The notes under the pieces: model-generated | Told to the model about the DNA's origin: nothing | The model's database searches: none | The model's input: the letters and a program-made list of their open reading frames with translations, nothing else | Shown here: positions 44,800-57,189 of the stretch, piece by piece | Layout: each line of letters opens with the position of its first letter | Numbering within the stretch: position 1 is the stretch's first letter | Assembly (NCBI RefSeq): GCF_040939455.1 | Contig: NC_134117.1 | Span: 63,882,501 to 63,946,500, forward strand | DNA length: 64,000 nt | Direction: 5' to 3' | Source of the DNA: Microcebus murinus | Lineage: Eukaryota > Chordata > Mammalia > Primates > Cheirogaleidae | Program-made: the position numbers and the translations under genes

Positions 44800-44975
44800 G
44801 AGCTTCTTAGTGCCAGAAGTAGTCTTAGATCTATTATCAAGCTTAATCATGTCAGGGTTTGAAAATAGAGAAACTGAGGCTCAGTAAGGGAAGAAGAATG
44901 CATAAGTTCACATTGCATGACATTGGGCAGAAATAAAATGTGAACCTTGGTCTTCTGACTTAGTTCAGTACATCT
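44800..44975 (-). mobile_element. MIR SINE relic
   Basis: GAAAATAGAGAAACTGAGGC, TCAGTAAGGGAAGAAGAATG, CATTGCATGACATTGGGCAG, TGTGAACCTTGGTCTTCTGA follow antisense MIR. Confidence 0.75.
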
Positions 44976-45694
44976 CTGAAATTACATGTGAATGTTGGGG
45001 AGTATTTGTAGGAGGATATTTGCTTGAGGAAGATGGCCTTAGCAATGTATCAGAAAGGTCAGTTATCTCTCTGAAGTTAGGCATCCAGGGTTCACCTTGC
45101 TATTTCACAGACAAATACCTTTTGTAAAGTTAATTCCAGGATCCATATAAAACTAAATTAAGTTTTGTGCTCAGTTTCAGACTACTGTAACTTCTTCCCC
45201 ACTAATGAGCCTTGATGGAGTAGGTGGGTGTCACTGCCGGGACATTGGGTTGCTGTGGCTTCAGCATTCTCTGGCACAAGTGCAGTCCAGGTGCGTAAGT
45301 CAGGGTATAATCAAACACCTGAAGTTAGCATTGTATTTCTAAATAAAGAAGTGAGTTTGTTTTTTTACCTTCTGCCAGCTTCTACCTCTCTTCTGCACAT
45401 TTTGCCATTAATAGAAATAAAAGTAAAGACACACATAAGTATAAAAACCCAATTCAGACTCACTTTCCAAAATTTTTATGATGATATTTTGAAATAGTAG
45501 GACATATGATGAAATATTCTTGTAATTTTCTTCCACTATAGGTTGTGAAGTTGTGTATGTGATGTCTACTAGTGCCTTTGTGTGAGAATCAGACAAAACA
45601 TTAAGCAGGTTTTTATTTTTCCTTAAAATATCAGAAAACTGTAATTTAGAAAAAAATATTTAATATGTGTTATATGAAAAAACTATTGCTATTC
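44976..45694. other. Anonymous non-coding sequence
   Basis: No gene. AT-rich from about 45360. No repeat identified. Confidence 0.5.
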
Positions 45695-45800
45695 CTGCTT
45701 TGTCCCTGAATCATCACCCCTGGGAGGTCAGTTCTCCTTTCTAAGTCCCATTTTCCATCTGTAAATGAAAGAATTGAACTATCTTGCTAAGGCCCCCTTG
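45695..45800 (+). mobile_element. Probable MIR fragment
   Basis: TGTCCCTGAATCATCACCCC, CTTTCTAAGTCCCATTTTCC and ATCTGTAAATGAAAGAATTG resemble the sense MIR centre. Confidence 0.5.
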
Positions 45801-47164
45801 TTAATAATCAGTGTCTATGTGATGATTTGTTACTAAACTCAAACTGCAAGTCTTCTCCACCATTTTCTGAGACAGAAATTGTATAAATAGTTTTTTTGTG
45901 TGTGTGATCCAAAATAACATATTCATTCATCTGAGGTTTGGATTTATGCATATCAGACACAGAGATGGGCTCATCCCTGCTCTTTCTTAATCAGAACTTT
46001 AAACAATTCTAGTCCCAAGGCCATTCTTCCTATGGTCCTAAAGTTGACCCTCTTGGGGTTATAACAAATCATAAACGCTAGGATTTTCTGGTTGGGAAAA
46101 GACCAAGACTTGATTTTAAATCTCAGATCTCAAGGTTCAGCAAAGAGAACTTTGTCCTAGTTGATCCCTTTTAGTCCGCTTCTCTCCTGTGTTTTCTTCT
46201 CTTTCATTTGTCCCACTCAGTCTCACGTCTTGGAAGTCAATGTCAGAAGAAGCAGAGGTCTCAGTTTCCCTCCAGTGCTGTTTTCCCAGAGCAATCCGAG
46301 AAAGGTGGCCATGTCTAGCAGTCAATGTAAACTTTGTGAAACATCCTTCTGATACAACTTAGAAGGTCTTTACAAAATGACAAATCTAAACTGTGAAATG
46401 GTCTTGTAAGAAGCCCCAAGCAAGTGGGGGTCCAGTGGTTAAGCTTCATCAAATTCCTGGTAAATCCACCTATGTCCAGCTTGGTCTGGATGTACCTACC
46501 CTTGTCTGTTCCAATGTTTCAGCACAAAATAGAAGATGCAAAGCTTGGTGTCCTGCCACATTCTCTCTGGAAAAATTATGGGAATAAAAACATTCTCAGT
46601 GATTTCTTTCCTAAAGAATGCAGGATTATTTTGAAGGCCCCAGAGGACAATTGATATGATTTTATTTCTCCTTTTTCATTAGAATTTACATTTATTGAAG
46701 TTCATGAAGTTGAGAATTGCTTGGAGTATGAACTCAGATATAATCTCTCTGACAAGATTCTCTCCTGCACAAAATGGTGACATTAGCATTATGCATACAA
46801 TTTATGTAATATATTCAGAATTATTCTGAGAGCAAAGAAGAAAATGTTACTTTAAGGAGACTGATACATTCAAACAATTTTAGGTTTGCAGCATGGTTGT
46901 TAGTGATAAAATTTGGAGAAGAATTAAGGGTGAGAGAAAAAGTAATTGGTCTCCAGTAAACACCACTCACTGTCAGTACAAGGCAAGGAGACAAGGTCAG
47001 CATTCATATTTCATAAGCCTGGTAATAACACCACTGTAATCTGCACAGCTACTTGGGATGTGAGATGATATTCTATTTCTGGGAGAGTCAGCTTTTCTTT
47101 ATGTAAGGTATCCCTTTCTTCCCATTTAAAAGTTATTTTCATTCCTTAAAAAAAAAAAAAAAGA
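45801..47164. other. Anonymous non-coding sequence
   Basis: About 1.4 kb. A possible antisense L2 patch at about 45915-46010 (ATTCATTCATCTGAGGTTTG). An A run at 47149-47162. Short chance frames only. Confidence 0.5.
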
Positions 47165-47560
47165 ATTACAAAACCACTGCCCATGTTCCCAGAACTCTGT
47201 GTTGACAATTGTTTATATTCTTCTAGTCTTTACTATCTTTATAAGTATTTATTTAACATATTTGAGAATATACTGTCTATATGTTTTACCCTGTTTTATT
47301 CTCCTTACATATTCCCATGCTAGCATTTCATTGTAAATAGCTATTTTACAGATGTTTGCCTTAAATGCCAAATACCAAATACTAGTGTTTACTTAACCTT
47401 TACTCCTACTGTTTAATATTTAGGTTAATTCCAAATTTTCTCCATTAAACTTATCCTACAATGAATATTTTGTGCTTAAGCTGTTTCTCTATTTCAGATT
47501 ACATTCTTAGAATATATTTTCAGAAGCAGAATTAGAGACTCCAAGGATTGGAATCTTATT
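47165..47560 (-). mobile_element. Probable antisense LINE-derived relic
   Basis: ACAATGAATATTTTGTGCTT, ATTACATTCTTAGAATATAT and TTCAGAAGCAGAATTAGAG match the layout of a common antisense LINE-like mammalian repeat (GCAATGAACATCTTTGTAC ... TTAGGATAAATTCCTAGAAGTGGAATTGCTGGG). The family name is not secure. Confidence 0.5.
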
Positions 47561-48089
47561 TATTTTAAGATTTTTTTTTTTTTAAGATTTTTTAATACAT
47601 AGTTCCAAAGCTCACACCAAATGGGATGCACTGATTTTCACATTTAAACATCTAAATTTGTGAAATATTCTACTAAATTAACTTTGATTTTTTTTTTCCC
47701 CCTCAGGCTCTAGTTAAGGATTGCTGTCTGTCTCAGTTACAGGACTAGCCATCAGATTTGGACTGACTGCTAGTCACTCTGGGTAAAATCATAAGTTTTT
47801 TTCTTAATTCTGTTGAATGAATATCACATCCAAAATACTGAGTGTGCATGAGGCCAATAATTGGCATCCAATGCAAGCTGGCTGTCTCCATCCTTCCCAT
47901 CAGATCTTGCATATCATTTGAGGTGATTTCATTTTTCTTTTTAGTCCTTAAAAAGCACAGGGAACATACAAATAAGCAAACAAAAATCAAATAACAGTCA
48001 TTACGAGAGCATAGTGTTTCACTATGATTAACATTTTGATGTGATGCACACTTGAACAGAATATGTTTAAAAGATTTCATTATCCTTCT
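47561..48089. other. Anonymous non-coding sequence
   Basis: T-rich runs at about 47573-47583 and 47688-47697, otherwise unrecognised. A 111-codon minus-strand frame (47745-48080) has no known relatives. Confidence 0.5.
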
Positions 48090-48875
48090 CCCTTTTCAGT
48101 CCCAGGAAACTACCAGTCTCTCTGCTTCTCTTCAACTTTTTTTAGATTCTACATATGAGTAAGATCATGTGATATTTGTCTTTCTGTGTCCATTGGCTTA
48201 TTTCACTTATCACAGAGTTCTCTGGGGTCATCCCTGTTGTCACAAATGACAGGATTTCCCTCTTTATTAAGGCTGGATAGTATTGCATTGTATATAGTAT
48301 TATAGCACAGTTTCTTTATCCATTCCTCCATTAATAGACACTTAGGTTGTTTCCCTATCTTGGTTATTGTGAATAATGTTACAGTGAACATGTGGGTACA
48401 GCAATCTCTTCCAGATAGTGATTTCATTTCCTTTGGATATAAAGTCAGGAGTGGGTTTGCTAGATCATATGGTAGTTCCATTTTTATTTTTTATGGAACA
48501 TGCATAATGGCTGTACCAATTCACATTCCCACCGACAATGCACCACAAGGGTTCCCTTTTCTCCATACCCTCACCAACACTTGTAATCCATTGTCTTTTT
48601 CAGGCAGCCATCCTAACAGTTGTGAGGTGACATTTTATTGGGCTTTTGATTTACATATATGATGATCAATGATATTGAGCACCCTGTCATATATCTCTTG
48701 GCATTTGTATTTCTGCTTTGGAGAAATGTACAACTATTGAATTGTAGGAGGTATTCTTTTATGTTTTAGATATTAGCCCTGTATGAAATATATAGTTCGC
48801 ATATGTTTTCTTCAGTTTTATAGGTAGTCTTTTCATTTTGGATTGTTTCCTTTTTCTGGGATAAACATTCCATTA
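48090..48875 (-). mobile_element. Antisense L1 LINE 3' fragment
   Basis: Antisense L1 from the 3' UTR into ORF2: ACATATGAGTAAGATCATGT, CTTTCTGTGTCCATTGGCTT, AAGGCTGGATAGTATTGCAT, TTTCTTTATCCATTCCTCCA, TAGACACTTAGGTTGTTTCC, TTCACATTCCCACCGACAAT, ATATTAGCCCTGTATGAAAT. The coding strand has multiple stops. About 790 bases, the most readable minus-strand L1 here. Confidence 0.92.
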
Positions 48876-50494
48876 TTAAGGTGAAATTCTTTTCCTCATT
48901 TTGTATGGATTTTTCTTTTTGGCGAAATAATTCTGCCCCATGAGTTGGGGAAAAAAGATAGAAAAAAAATATTTTCCACTGCAACTTTGGTATGAACTTG
49001 TGGGCAAGAGCAGTATGAAAAAGTTAGAGGAGGTATGTTTTAGCTCAAAATAAAATTGTTGTTTTGTTACTGTCCCGAGTGTCTTCATCACAACCCCAAT
49101 GACCACTTGGTAGGGGTGTCGTAAAGAGTTTTAACTATTGGTGCATGAATACATGCTATGACTTTAAAATCACCCTCTTCTTTGGAATTCAGTGAATCTA
49201 TCATGGCTGGGAAGCAGAATTATCTGGATTGATAAATGGCTGATATAAAAAGGGTACAGGAGTTCCCGGGAGAGAATATATCCGAATCGAAGAGATAGTC
49301 ACTTTGCTTTGGCTCAGGGTCAAGCTTTCTTTCTTGTTGAGGAGGAGTGGTTTAGAGAATTGCTTGTTGCCTATCACACAGTGTTGTCTCAGCCTGTGTA
49401 TTCATAAGGGTTCTTGAGAAAGAGTAAGTATGAACAAAAACTTAAAGAACAATTTTTGGTAAAATCCTCTAAGACATTAAGGCGCAAGGGGTGCACGATG
49501 TATTGTGCTGTAAGATGGAGGAAGCCCATTTCATGGACCACAGCTCAGTTTGGGCATCTGGAAGACTCCAGACGAGACCCTAGGGCTTCAACAAGAATGC
49601 ACGATGAAAGCAGCCTCTGCCCAGCAGAGGAAGAAACAGGAACAAAAGCCCATTTGAAAAGGAAATGCCAGTAGACACTGGTGGTTCTCAGGGGAACGAC
49701 AAAGATGCCCTGAGAAACAGAAGAGTGGCGTCGTAATGATTAAATGAAAGAAATTACATGTGACTGTGTCCCTTGTACCATAGTTGTGTAGCAGGAGTAT
49801 TGAATTCAGTTGGAAAAATAATTATCTTCTTAGGAAGACTTCATACCACTTGAGGCAAAGAATCAACATGAACGCCCTGCAAGGCTGAATCGCAACTCAG
49901 TTTGACTTTGTGTTTCCAAACAGCGAAAAAGAGGCTTGGCTGATACTTTCAAAGGGGAAATTGAGACAGCCAACAATTCTGGAGAAGGAATATTGCATTT
50001 TTCAGGTTCATTTACTATGACTGTCTACCAAAGCAATTACAGACAAACCTTCATTTCTTTCCTAGAAGATAATAAAAATGATAATTAGCAATCTGTTCCT
50101 TCATTCCTTCACATGTTCTTGACCTTGCTATTTAGGGCTTATCATTTTACAGATGATTTTTAGGAGGAATATGATTTGATTTCTTTGTAGAAGTTTAATT
50201 TTCTTAAATATAGATGTTTTCTCCAATAGTCTCTAAGCAAGAAATAGGATAATAGAAAAGACCCCTGTTACTATTGTTTCCTTACATGCCAGGAAGTTAT
50301 ATGATGAGTATGTGAATTGAATGATACACTGTCAACACATTTATTGGATACCTATGAATTATAAACCAACCATGAGAGCTTAATTGAATTCATTTTACTT
50401 TTTTTTTTTATTTATTTTTTTTTTCATTTTACTTTTAAGATGATATACAGGGGAAAAAAAAACACAGGTTTTTGATGTCTGATGAACCTGCAGG
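48876..50494. other. Anonymous non-coding sequence
   Basis: About 1.6 kb with no recognised mobile element. An 86-codon plus-strand frame at 49414-49674 has no domain I recognise. AT-rich T/A runs at 50399-50425 and 50452-50464. Confidence 0.5.
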
Positions 50495-50645
50495 TAAATT
50501 CTTCCTCCATGATGTACAGTCCAAGTCTAAGATTTCCTAGCTTGGAAGTTGTGATAACCTAACAGAGGGTTATCGTGAAGGTTAAATTAATTGAAAGAAG
50601 GATTAAAAAAAAATCTTATGTGAAAAACTCTCTGATCACAAGTAG
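50495..50645 (+). mobile_element. Possible MIR fragment
   Basis: TAACAGAGGGTTATCGTGAA and GGTTAAATTAATTGAAAG resemble the sense MIR segment ACCTCATAGGGTTGTTGTGAGGATTAAATGAG. The remainder is too decayed. Confidence 0.4.
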
Positions 50646-51049
50646 CCTATGTTGTGAGTACAAAGCTGGGACAAATGGCCTTGAAAACTGTGTAGGAACA
50701 GGGGCTGCAGTGTCAGCCCAGGATGTAGGTGCTGGAGCAGGATAAGAGGAAGGGGCGGCCATCAGAGCAGCGAGGGTGTATTAGAGAAGGAAAGGCATGA
50801 ACTAGAATTTGGAGGGGGACAGGGATGTAGTGGATCATCTCTAGGTCCCTATTTCAAGTCCTGAAGTCTCTGTGTGATACTTAGACTGACCACTACCCTG
50901 ACGTCTTACAATTATCCCTCTGGTTTCCACTTAGTCCACCTTTCATGACCGCTGGCTCCAGGAAGGGTCCCAGTAGGACCAAGAATTCAGCTAAGCCAAA
51001 GGAAGCATATAAACCTAAACACTAGAATTAGCCTTTAAGCTTCTTTCTT
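50646..51049. other. Anonymous non-coding sequence
   Basis: No repeat or gene recognised in this 400-base stretch. Confidence 0.5.
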
Positions 51050-51310
51050 CCTCAGCACCCCTGTTATGTACAGTTGGCACGTCCCCTGAATCTATCTCTT
51101 TAATGCCCATGGAATCCATCCATTGTTCTCCATGTTAACTTCCCATGACTATGCTTAATGCTAGCTTTTTTTAGGCTGAATTATTTCAGCAGATTCAATT
51201 GTCCTTGCTCCACTATAGTGCATTGTTCATACAAACAGCAGCAAGAGCTTTTTTAATTTGCTTCTGATCTGCTAAAATCTTTTCAGTGGTCTTCAGGATG
51301 TTTTTCCTTT
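51050..51310 (+). mobile_element. Probable L2 LINE ORF-region fragment
   Basis: CCATGTTAACTTCCCATGAC, TTGTCCTTGCTCCACTATAG, ATACAAACAGCAGCAAGAGC and TTTTTTAATTTGCTTCTGAT parallel the L2 RT C-terminal stretch (CACAGCAGCCAGAGTGATCTTTTTAAAAC). Highly degenerate. Confidence 0.45.
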
Positions 51311-51539
51311 GGCAATAAGAAGGAAGCAATAGAAAAAAACAGATGCCTATTCTAAAGAATGACTGTGTTACTTTTTGTAGGCATAGTTGGATTTTTAGTG
51401 GGCCTAGGCTGAACTTTTTGGATCTGTGTGTCTAAGGACCTACCCTATCTGTGACAGTTGTTAGTGATATTATGTATGTACAGATATGAGTGTCTTAAAC
51501 TTAGGTAGCTACAATAGATATAGTAAAATGGTAACAGGT

Positions 51540-51870
51540 TTGAAGGTATAGAAATGGTAGATGGTTATTTGTGAGAGGTAAGGGTGGGGTGTGGTTTAGA
51601 TTTGTAGATAGACACTTGGTCTTTTAAGGTCATTAACAAAGGTAGGTAATACAGCAGTCTGAACTTAAGGTGAGAAATTAATAAGTTCAAGTTGAATATA
51701 CTATGCTTGGCATATATTTTTCCCAAGGTAGAGGGACTTTGTTGTAGGTTGTCATTGCAAAATACATGGAGCAAATGAGAGGGATCCAAGTTGAAGGCAG
51801 ATTTGGAAGTGGTCAGGCATTGGTGATGTGTAAAGTAATGGATAGGGTGTGTGGAATTATCCAAGCACAG
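51540..51870 (-). mobile_element. Probable L2 LINE ORF-region fragment, inverted
   Basis: GAGAAATTAATAAGTTCAAG, TTGAATATACTATGCTTGGC, AAGGCAGATTTGGAAGTGGT and CAGGCATTGGTGATGTGTAA resemble antisense L2 (AGTTCAGTTTTGGACATGTTGAGTTTGAGATGCC ... AGATTTGGGAGTCATCAGCAT). It lies between two sense-oriented L2 pieces. Confidence 0.45.
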
Positions 51871-51964
51871 CCAATGGGGAAAAAGAGGTGAACTGGAGAT
51901 ATAACTGCCATTTTGTCCAGACTGTATATCCACCTCCTACTACAGCTCAGTTGTTTCTGTCATG

Positions 51965-52614
51965 TCCTCCTTTAGGATATATTCTGCTTTGCAACAAGAG
52001 CACACCTTTTTAAAATATAAGTTAGATCACCTCAGTCCTCTGTTTGAAACTTGTGAAGGGCCCCCTGTTATACTCTGGTTAAAAGGCAGTGAACTCTCAA
52101 GGTGTCACAGGCCCTTAGTGACCTGCCAGTCCCTTCCCCCTGTGCTTGCTGACCTCTTCTTTTTCAATCCCCTGTTCTTCACTCCATCCCAAAGTGTTAC
52201 CTACCTGATTCTTCCTCCAACATGCCAGGGACACTCTTGCCCTAGAGTCTCTGCAGTGGCTGTTTCCTCTGCTTGGAGTGTTATTTTCCCAAACGTCTTC
52301 CTCCATTTCTTCAGACCTGTGCTGAAAGGTCGACCATTCATCGGCTCTTTGTTTATCACATTTAATAGCTATAAATTCCCCATCCACAAACATGGGACTC
52401 CCCACTCCTGTATCCTGCTTTAATTTGTTCCATAGCCGATATATTATTTTTATCCTGCATGTTGAGTTTTTATTCTTGTATTGTCTGCCTTTCCCCATCA
52501 AAGTGTCAGCTCAAAGAGGGCAAGGATTGTGTTTCTTTTGTTCACTGCCGTATTTACGACTCTCCAAACAGTACCTGGTACATAGGAGCCACTCAATGAA
52601 TGATTGATGAAGGT
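51965..52614 (+). mobile_element. L2 LINE relic reaching the 3' end
   Basis: TTTTTAAAATATAAGTTAGA with TCACCTCAGTCCTCTGTTTG matches the L2 RT C-terminal stretch, then TGCAGTGGCTGTTTCCTCTG, CTTGGAGTGTTATTTTCCC, AGTGTCAGCTCAAAGAGGGC, AAGGATTGTGTTTCTTTTGT and the terminus GTACCTGGTACATAGGAGCC ... TGAATGATTGATGAA. About 650 bases, well ordered. Confidence 0.8.
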
Positions 52615-53114
52615 CTGAGTGAAAAAGGGAATGAGTGAAATCTGAAGAGATCCAGTGTCTTAAGCGATGCGCAGAAGAGAGACAAAAAATATCTTGGCAG
52701 AAGTTGACATAGCTTTGATTGCTTTCCTCAATTTTATTTTATTTGTTTCCATTGTATCTGCAATCCCAAAGTGTCTACAGTGACCTTACTAGGTTCTGGA
52801 AACCTGTTCCTCTTGTTCTAACATGTGTTTGGGTGTGTCTGACAGGCTCCTGTGAACCTGTTCAGGTCAGCTGTGACCTCCACTTGTTCTGATCATTTCA
52901 GACTCATGAAAAAATCAATTTGGCAGGACAACTTCACAGTCTGATTCTCATGGTCTTTATGATGTCCCTCAGATAAATTGTAAGAGGCCGTGTTACAGGG
53001 TAAAGTGCTTTTCTTCTTTTTATATCCTTCAGCACTAGGTACCTAAATAAAGATGAATTAACTAAAAGTTTATTGATTTTATAATAAAGACTTTTTTTTC
53101 ATATTGCAATGAAA
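52615..53114. other. Anonymous non-coding sequence
   Basis: No gene or named repeat. AT-rich with a T run near 53092-53099. Confidence 0.5.
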
Positions 53115-53345
53115 AATTTATATAATAACACTGAAATTGAAGTGAGAAAACCTGAATTTGAATCCATAGCTACTTTTTAAGTATGTAACTTCGGGAGAGT
53201 CACAAAGTTCTTTGTGCCTCAGTTTCTTCATTTGTCAAATGGAGTAATATCAGTTCTGCCTTACTTCATATAGCTAGCGTGGATCTTAATGAGATAATTT
53301 TTAAATTACTTTGTAAGATGTAAAACTTTATGAATTTTATTTATT
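53115..53345 (+). mobile_element. Near full-length MIR SINE
   Basis: Sense MIR: AACCTGAATTTGAATCCATA, GCTACTTTTTAAGTATGTAA, CTTTGTGCCTCAGTTTCTTC, ATTTGTCAAATGGAGTAATA, GATCTTAATGAGATAATTTT in order. Confidence 0.85.
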
Positions 53346-53404
53346 ATATAACTGTATATAAGGCAACTGCTTTCCTCTGAGATGTCTTTATAGATCCTCT
53401 AAAT

Positions 53405-53879
53405 CTGCAGTCCCCACACCCTGGGCCATGGACTGGTACCTACCTGCCTGTGGCCTGTTAGGAACCAAGCAACACAGCAGGAAGTGACTGGCAGACAAGC
53501 GAGCGAGGTTTCATCTGTATTTACAGCCGCTCCCATTACTCACATCACCACATAAGCTCCGCCTCCTGTCAGATCAGCAGTGGCGATAGATTCTCATAGG
53601 AGCATGAACCCTACTGTAAACTGTGCATGCAATGGATCTAGGTTGCAGCTCCTTATGAGAATCTAATATCTGGTGATCTCAGGTGGAGCTGACTGAGGTG
53701 GTGATGCTAGTTTTGAAAAGCAGCTGCAAATACAGATTAACTTTAGCAGACAGGTTTGACTGCACAATAAATATGAGAGACTTGAATCATCTTGAAACCA
53801 TCTCCCACTTCCTGTCCATGGAAAAATTGTCTTCCATGAAACTGGTTCCTGGTGCCAGAAAGATTGGGACCACTGCTAT
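53405..53879 (+). mobile_element. Near-complete MER1-type hAT-Charlie element
   Basis: Starts CTGCAGTCCCCACACCCTGG and ends GATTGGGACCACTGCTATA, degenerate terminal inverted repeats around CAGTCCCC/GGGACCACTG. Internal blocks GTGGCCTGTTAGGAACCAAG, ATTTACAGCCGCTCCCATTA, CTCCGCCTCCTGTCAGATCA, ATTCTCATAGGAGCATGAAC and CTTATGAGAATCTAATATCT match the MER1 group as I remember it. It contains its own inverted pair (CTCATAGGAGC and CTCCTTATGAG). Non-autonomous, no transposase. Flanks CTCTAAAT and CTATAATT may be a decayed 8-base target duplication. Confidence 0.85.
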
Positions 53880-55137
53880 AATTCAAATAATTCCAGTTTT
53901 TAGTCTATGAACTATACATACATAAAATAGTTGACTTCTTTAAGATGTAACTCTGTTTCAGAATTTGCATTCTTTTGTCTTCCAATTTGACTTGTCTGAT
54001 ATGTTGTGAAGGGCATGTGACTAAATGATTATAAGGTATATCTGGAGTTATTAAAAGGTGCTTCTTGTCTCAATGAGGATGAGTTTCTTTTTGTTATGTA
54101 TCCCTTTCTACTACAAGAAACCTCGGAAATGAATGTCTATATTCTGTACCTCCTGATTGGTTTTGAAAATGGTGTTATTAGTGATAGTGAATCAGAATAG
54201 AAGGGAAGATTGAAATTTCTAAGCTGTGTCAATATTTCATCGTAGAAAGAAATAGGCCTGTGTTATTTTGCAGAGAATGAGGGAGAGATGCATTTAAGAG
54301 GTATGGCCAAAGCAAATAAAGGAGGAGCAAGGCCTCCAGACCACACGGACTCAATCATTAGCTTGCAGCTCTCAGCAAAGTCTTGTCAGTAGAATTTTCT
54401 GAGAGAAGGGATTCGGGTAGTGTAAGGGGGGCTATAAATTCAATTGCTCTCAAGAAGAACTATGGGTTTTTAATAAAGAGTCCTACAGCTGGGACCTAGC
54501 TCTTCAACCAATATTTTTGTCTATATATTTTCACAAAACCATTTCTTTTTAGAATGAACCAATTCTGCTATATGGAATACATTTAGAAAGTTGGAAGCAA
54601 AACACCTCTTAGATATTTTGCAGGACTTTCAGGGAAAAAGAGATGGTTCATGGTGTTGTGGAAAATATGGACAAAAATAATGGTTGGATGGTTGGGGAAT
54701 TGGGTTCCAGCTGTAGACTTCTTGTAGGAGCACCTCTGATCTCTCAATGTATAGTAGCATAGGTCACCACTTTCTGGGCCCAGGTCTTTGCTTTAAAGGT
54801 TCAGTGGTATCATTATTTTACAGTATGCAGTTTCCAAGGGATTGGCATCACAGTCTCCAAACACACAATGGCCAAGTGAAGGATTAAGATGACAGTATGA
54901 CCTATGGTTGAGAAATGAAAGTCCAAGGAGAGAAAGGTACTTACACCAGCTGGTCTACATACTCTGCTTCTGCAGAAAACCTAGCAGGTGGCTCCTTGGG
55001 GACCCTGGATTCAGAGCCAAGAGAATAAGGAAACCTGGATTATGAGCTAAGAAAAGCCAGTTGTATAAGGTCATTAATCTGATGCATCTACTTGGTTAAG
55101 GTTTCCCTCTGTTACGGACTGAGTTGGTTATTGACTA
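53880..55137. other. Anonymous non-coding sequence
   Basis: About 1.26 kb, AT-rich, with no mobile element I could name and no gene. Confidence 0.5.
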
Positions 55138-55325
55138 CTCATTCAACATATATTGGTTAAATGTCATGCACTGAGCTAAATGTGAACACTTTGGTGAACA
55201 AAGCATTGTGAAAGTAAATATCTTGGGACCCTCAATCTATTCAGAAAAGTTGTTTTCAGGCAAATAATTAGTGCTGGCTGTAAGGCTGAACACTATGGGA
55301 AAATATAAGGGTTCCTATTAATAAC
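55138..55325 (-). mobile_element. L2 LINE 3'-end relic
   Basis: ATTCAACATATATTGGTTAA, ATGTCATGCACTGAGCTAAA, ACTTTGGTGAACAAAGCATT and GGACCCTCAATCTATTCAGA, then CAGGCAAATAATTAGTGCTG, follow antisense L2. Confidence 0.6.
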
Positions 55326-55380
55326 CTGATTGGGGGACTCAAGAAAGACTATGCCAAACCTTGTACTTAAAACTTGAGAT

Positions 55381-55448
55381 CCCAAACTCCAGAGTTTATG
55401 CAACCTCAGTGTGTCCCACACTCCAGAGTTTATGCAACCTCAATGTGA
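55381..55448. repeat. 34-base tandem duplication
   Basis: 55381-55414 and 55415-55448 match at about 31 of 34 positions, sharing ACTCCAGAGTTTATGCAACC. Not part of a recognised repeat. Confidence 0.95.
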
Positions 55449-57189
55449 GTGTTCTTTCATCAGACACAGTAAGACCGCTTGTGAGACCGATGCTTTTAAT
55501 TTGCACGTGGTCAAACTATGGTATGTTGTCAGACATTGCACTTCTTGCCTTTGAAATAATGTAGTGGGACATAATTTGGAGGAAATAGACAGCATGAACA
55601 ATAGCTGTGAATAATGTAATCTGTGGACATTATCTGTTAAATGGAGAAAATGTCATCCTTACCTCCCAATTGACTATAAATTTGAGCAGAAATATTGCTT
55701 GCAGCATACAGAATTAAGACTGGTATTTATTAATGTTAGTTTTGATTTTCTGAGCCCTTTATTGTGACACCATGGTAAGCTCCTATCTGTAGATCTGGTT
55801 ATGGTCTTGGTTCACCTTTCAGAGAAAAAAGATTTCCATCCCTCCATGCTCTCCTTGAATGACCAGTCAGATGTCTTCCAGTAAGGGTCTCTCTGGGAAC
55901 TGCCCTGTGTTCGAAGCCTGATTGTTCTTGTGTTGGGAAAAGCCATCCCAGAGTCTTCCAGAAAGAGCAATGGGACATATTGTGATGTATCATACTGACA
56001 TCAGTGCATCTGTAAATGGCACTTTCCCCCAGAATGGTGTTTTGTTGTGGGTATATGGATGATATACCTCATGCTGGGGTATAGCCACGGTTGTCCTATT
56101 AATGAGAGTCACAGTGCTCCGGATGGCAAGGCATGATAATGCAATTCTGAAGGGGATTCTTAATGTATGAATGATACAAGAGGTGACCCTGAGAGCAAAT
56201 TGATCAGAGTGGCAAGCTCAATGCTTCCCACCAATGTACAGAGGTAGGTTAATTTATATTTCCCCACAGGTGTTTGTCTGATAGACTGATGATGTTAAAC
56301 AGAATAACAAAATCTGCATTTAAATGAATGTGTTATGAAATGGAAAAGTAGAGCCAGAATACAAAGTAAGCACCATCATGTTTGGGATGATAACAGAGTA
56401 CAGTATCTTTAAAGTCCTCTGGGAAAACATTTGTCTGTGATGTATGCTTTTCTTGGGGAGTGGCTCTTACAGACCCTACTGGAGACTGGGTAATGAATAA
56501 AGGATAATTCTACCCCATCTATATATCACACTTCTTCTTTTTTTTTTCTTTATTACAGTATAAACACACATTCCCACTAGATTAATGTTTCTGATAAATT
56601 AGGAAAGATGCTAAGTAAGAAAGGGCACCAAAATGGAAAATTCAGTGAAGTACAGACTCTGTGGGCCAAGAGGTAAATTACTTTTATAGTTTTTTTCTTT
56701 AAGACCATAGTGAAAGTAATGACCTAGCTATTTTTATTTTAAATATTGCACAGATAATTTTGGAATCGAAAGTGGATCCAATTATTTAAAGTCCTACTCT
56801 CATCTTCCCAGAGACTTAAATAGAAACAGTGGTGAGATGCAAAACATTTAACTGGTATGAAACCAAGAGAAACTAATCAGAAGGAATGTCAGCTACAATA
56901 CAGGAGCAGAATCCTAGCAGTTCCCCGAAGTGCCATGTGTTAACTCTTTAGTGTTTGGATGGCAGGGAGGTCTGAGGACCTAGAGCAAGGGCCATAGTGG
57001 GCAAAGTGATGGTCGTGTGGCCTTGGGAGAGCCTGTGGCTGTCTGCCAGCTGGGTGGGAAGTATGTCCATACTTTAACACCTGGTATCACTGCACTGTGC
57101 ATAGCAGCTGACGGTTGGCCCTGAATAGACAAATCGTTGACTTCTATTTTCTCGTTAAATTGGGCAACAAGAAATCTCAGGCTAGTGGA
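55449..57189. other. Anonymous non-coding sequence
   Basis: About 1.7 kb with no gene. Possible MIR scraps near 55610-55680 (GTTAAATGGAGAAAATGTCA) are too short to list. T-rich run at 56533-56549. Confidence 0.5.

Noticed and set aside
55381..55448. Regular direct repeats considered as a CRISPR-like array
   Set aside because: Only two contiguous units, no spacers, and the genome is mammalian.
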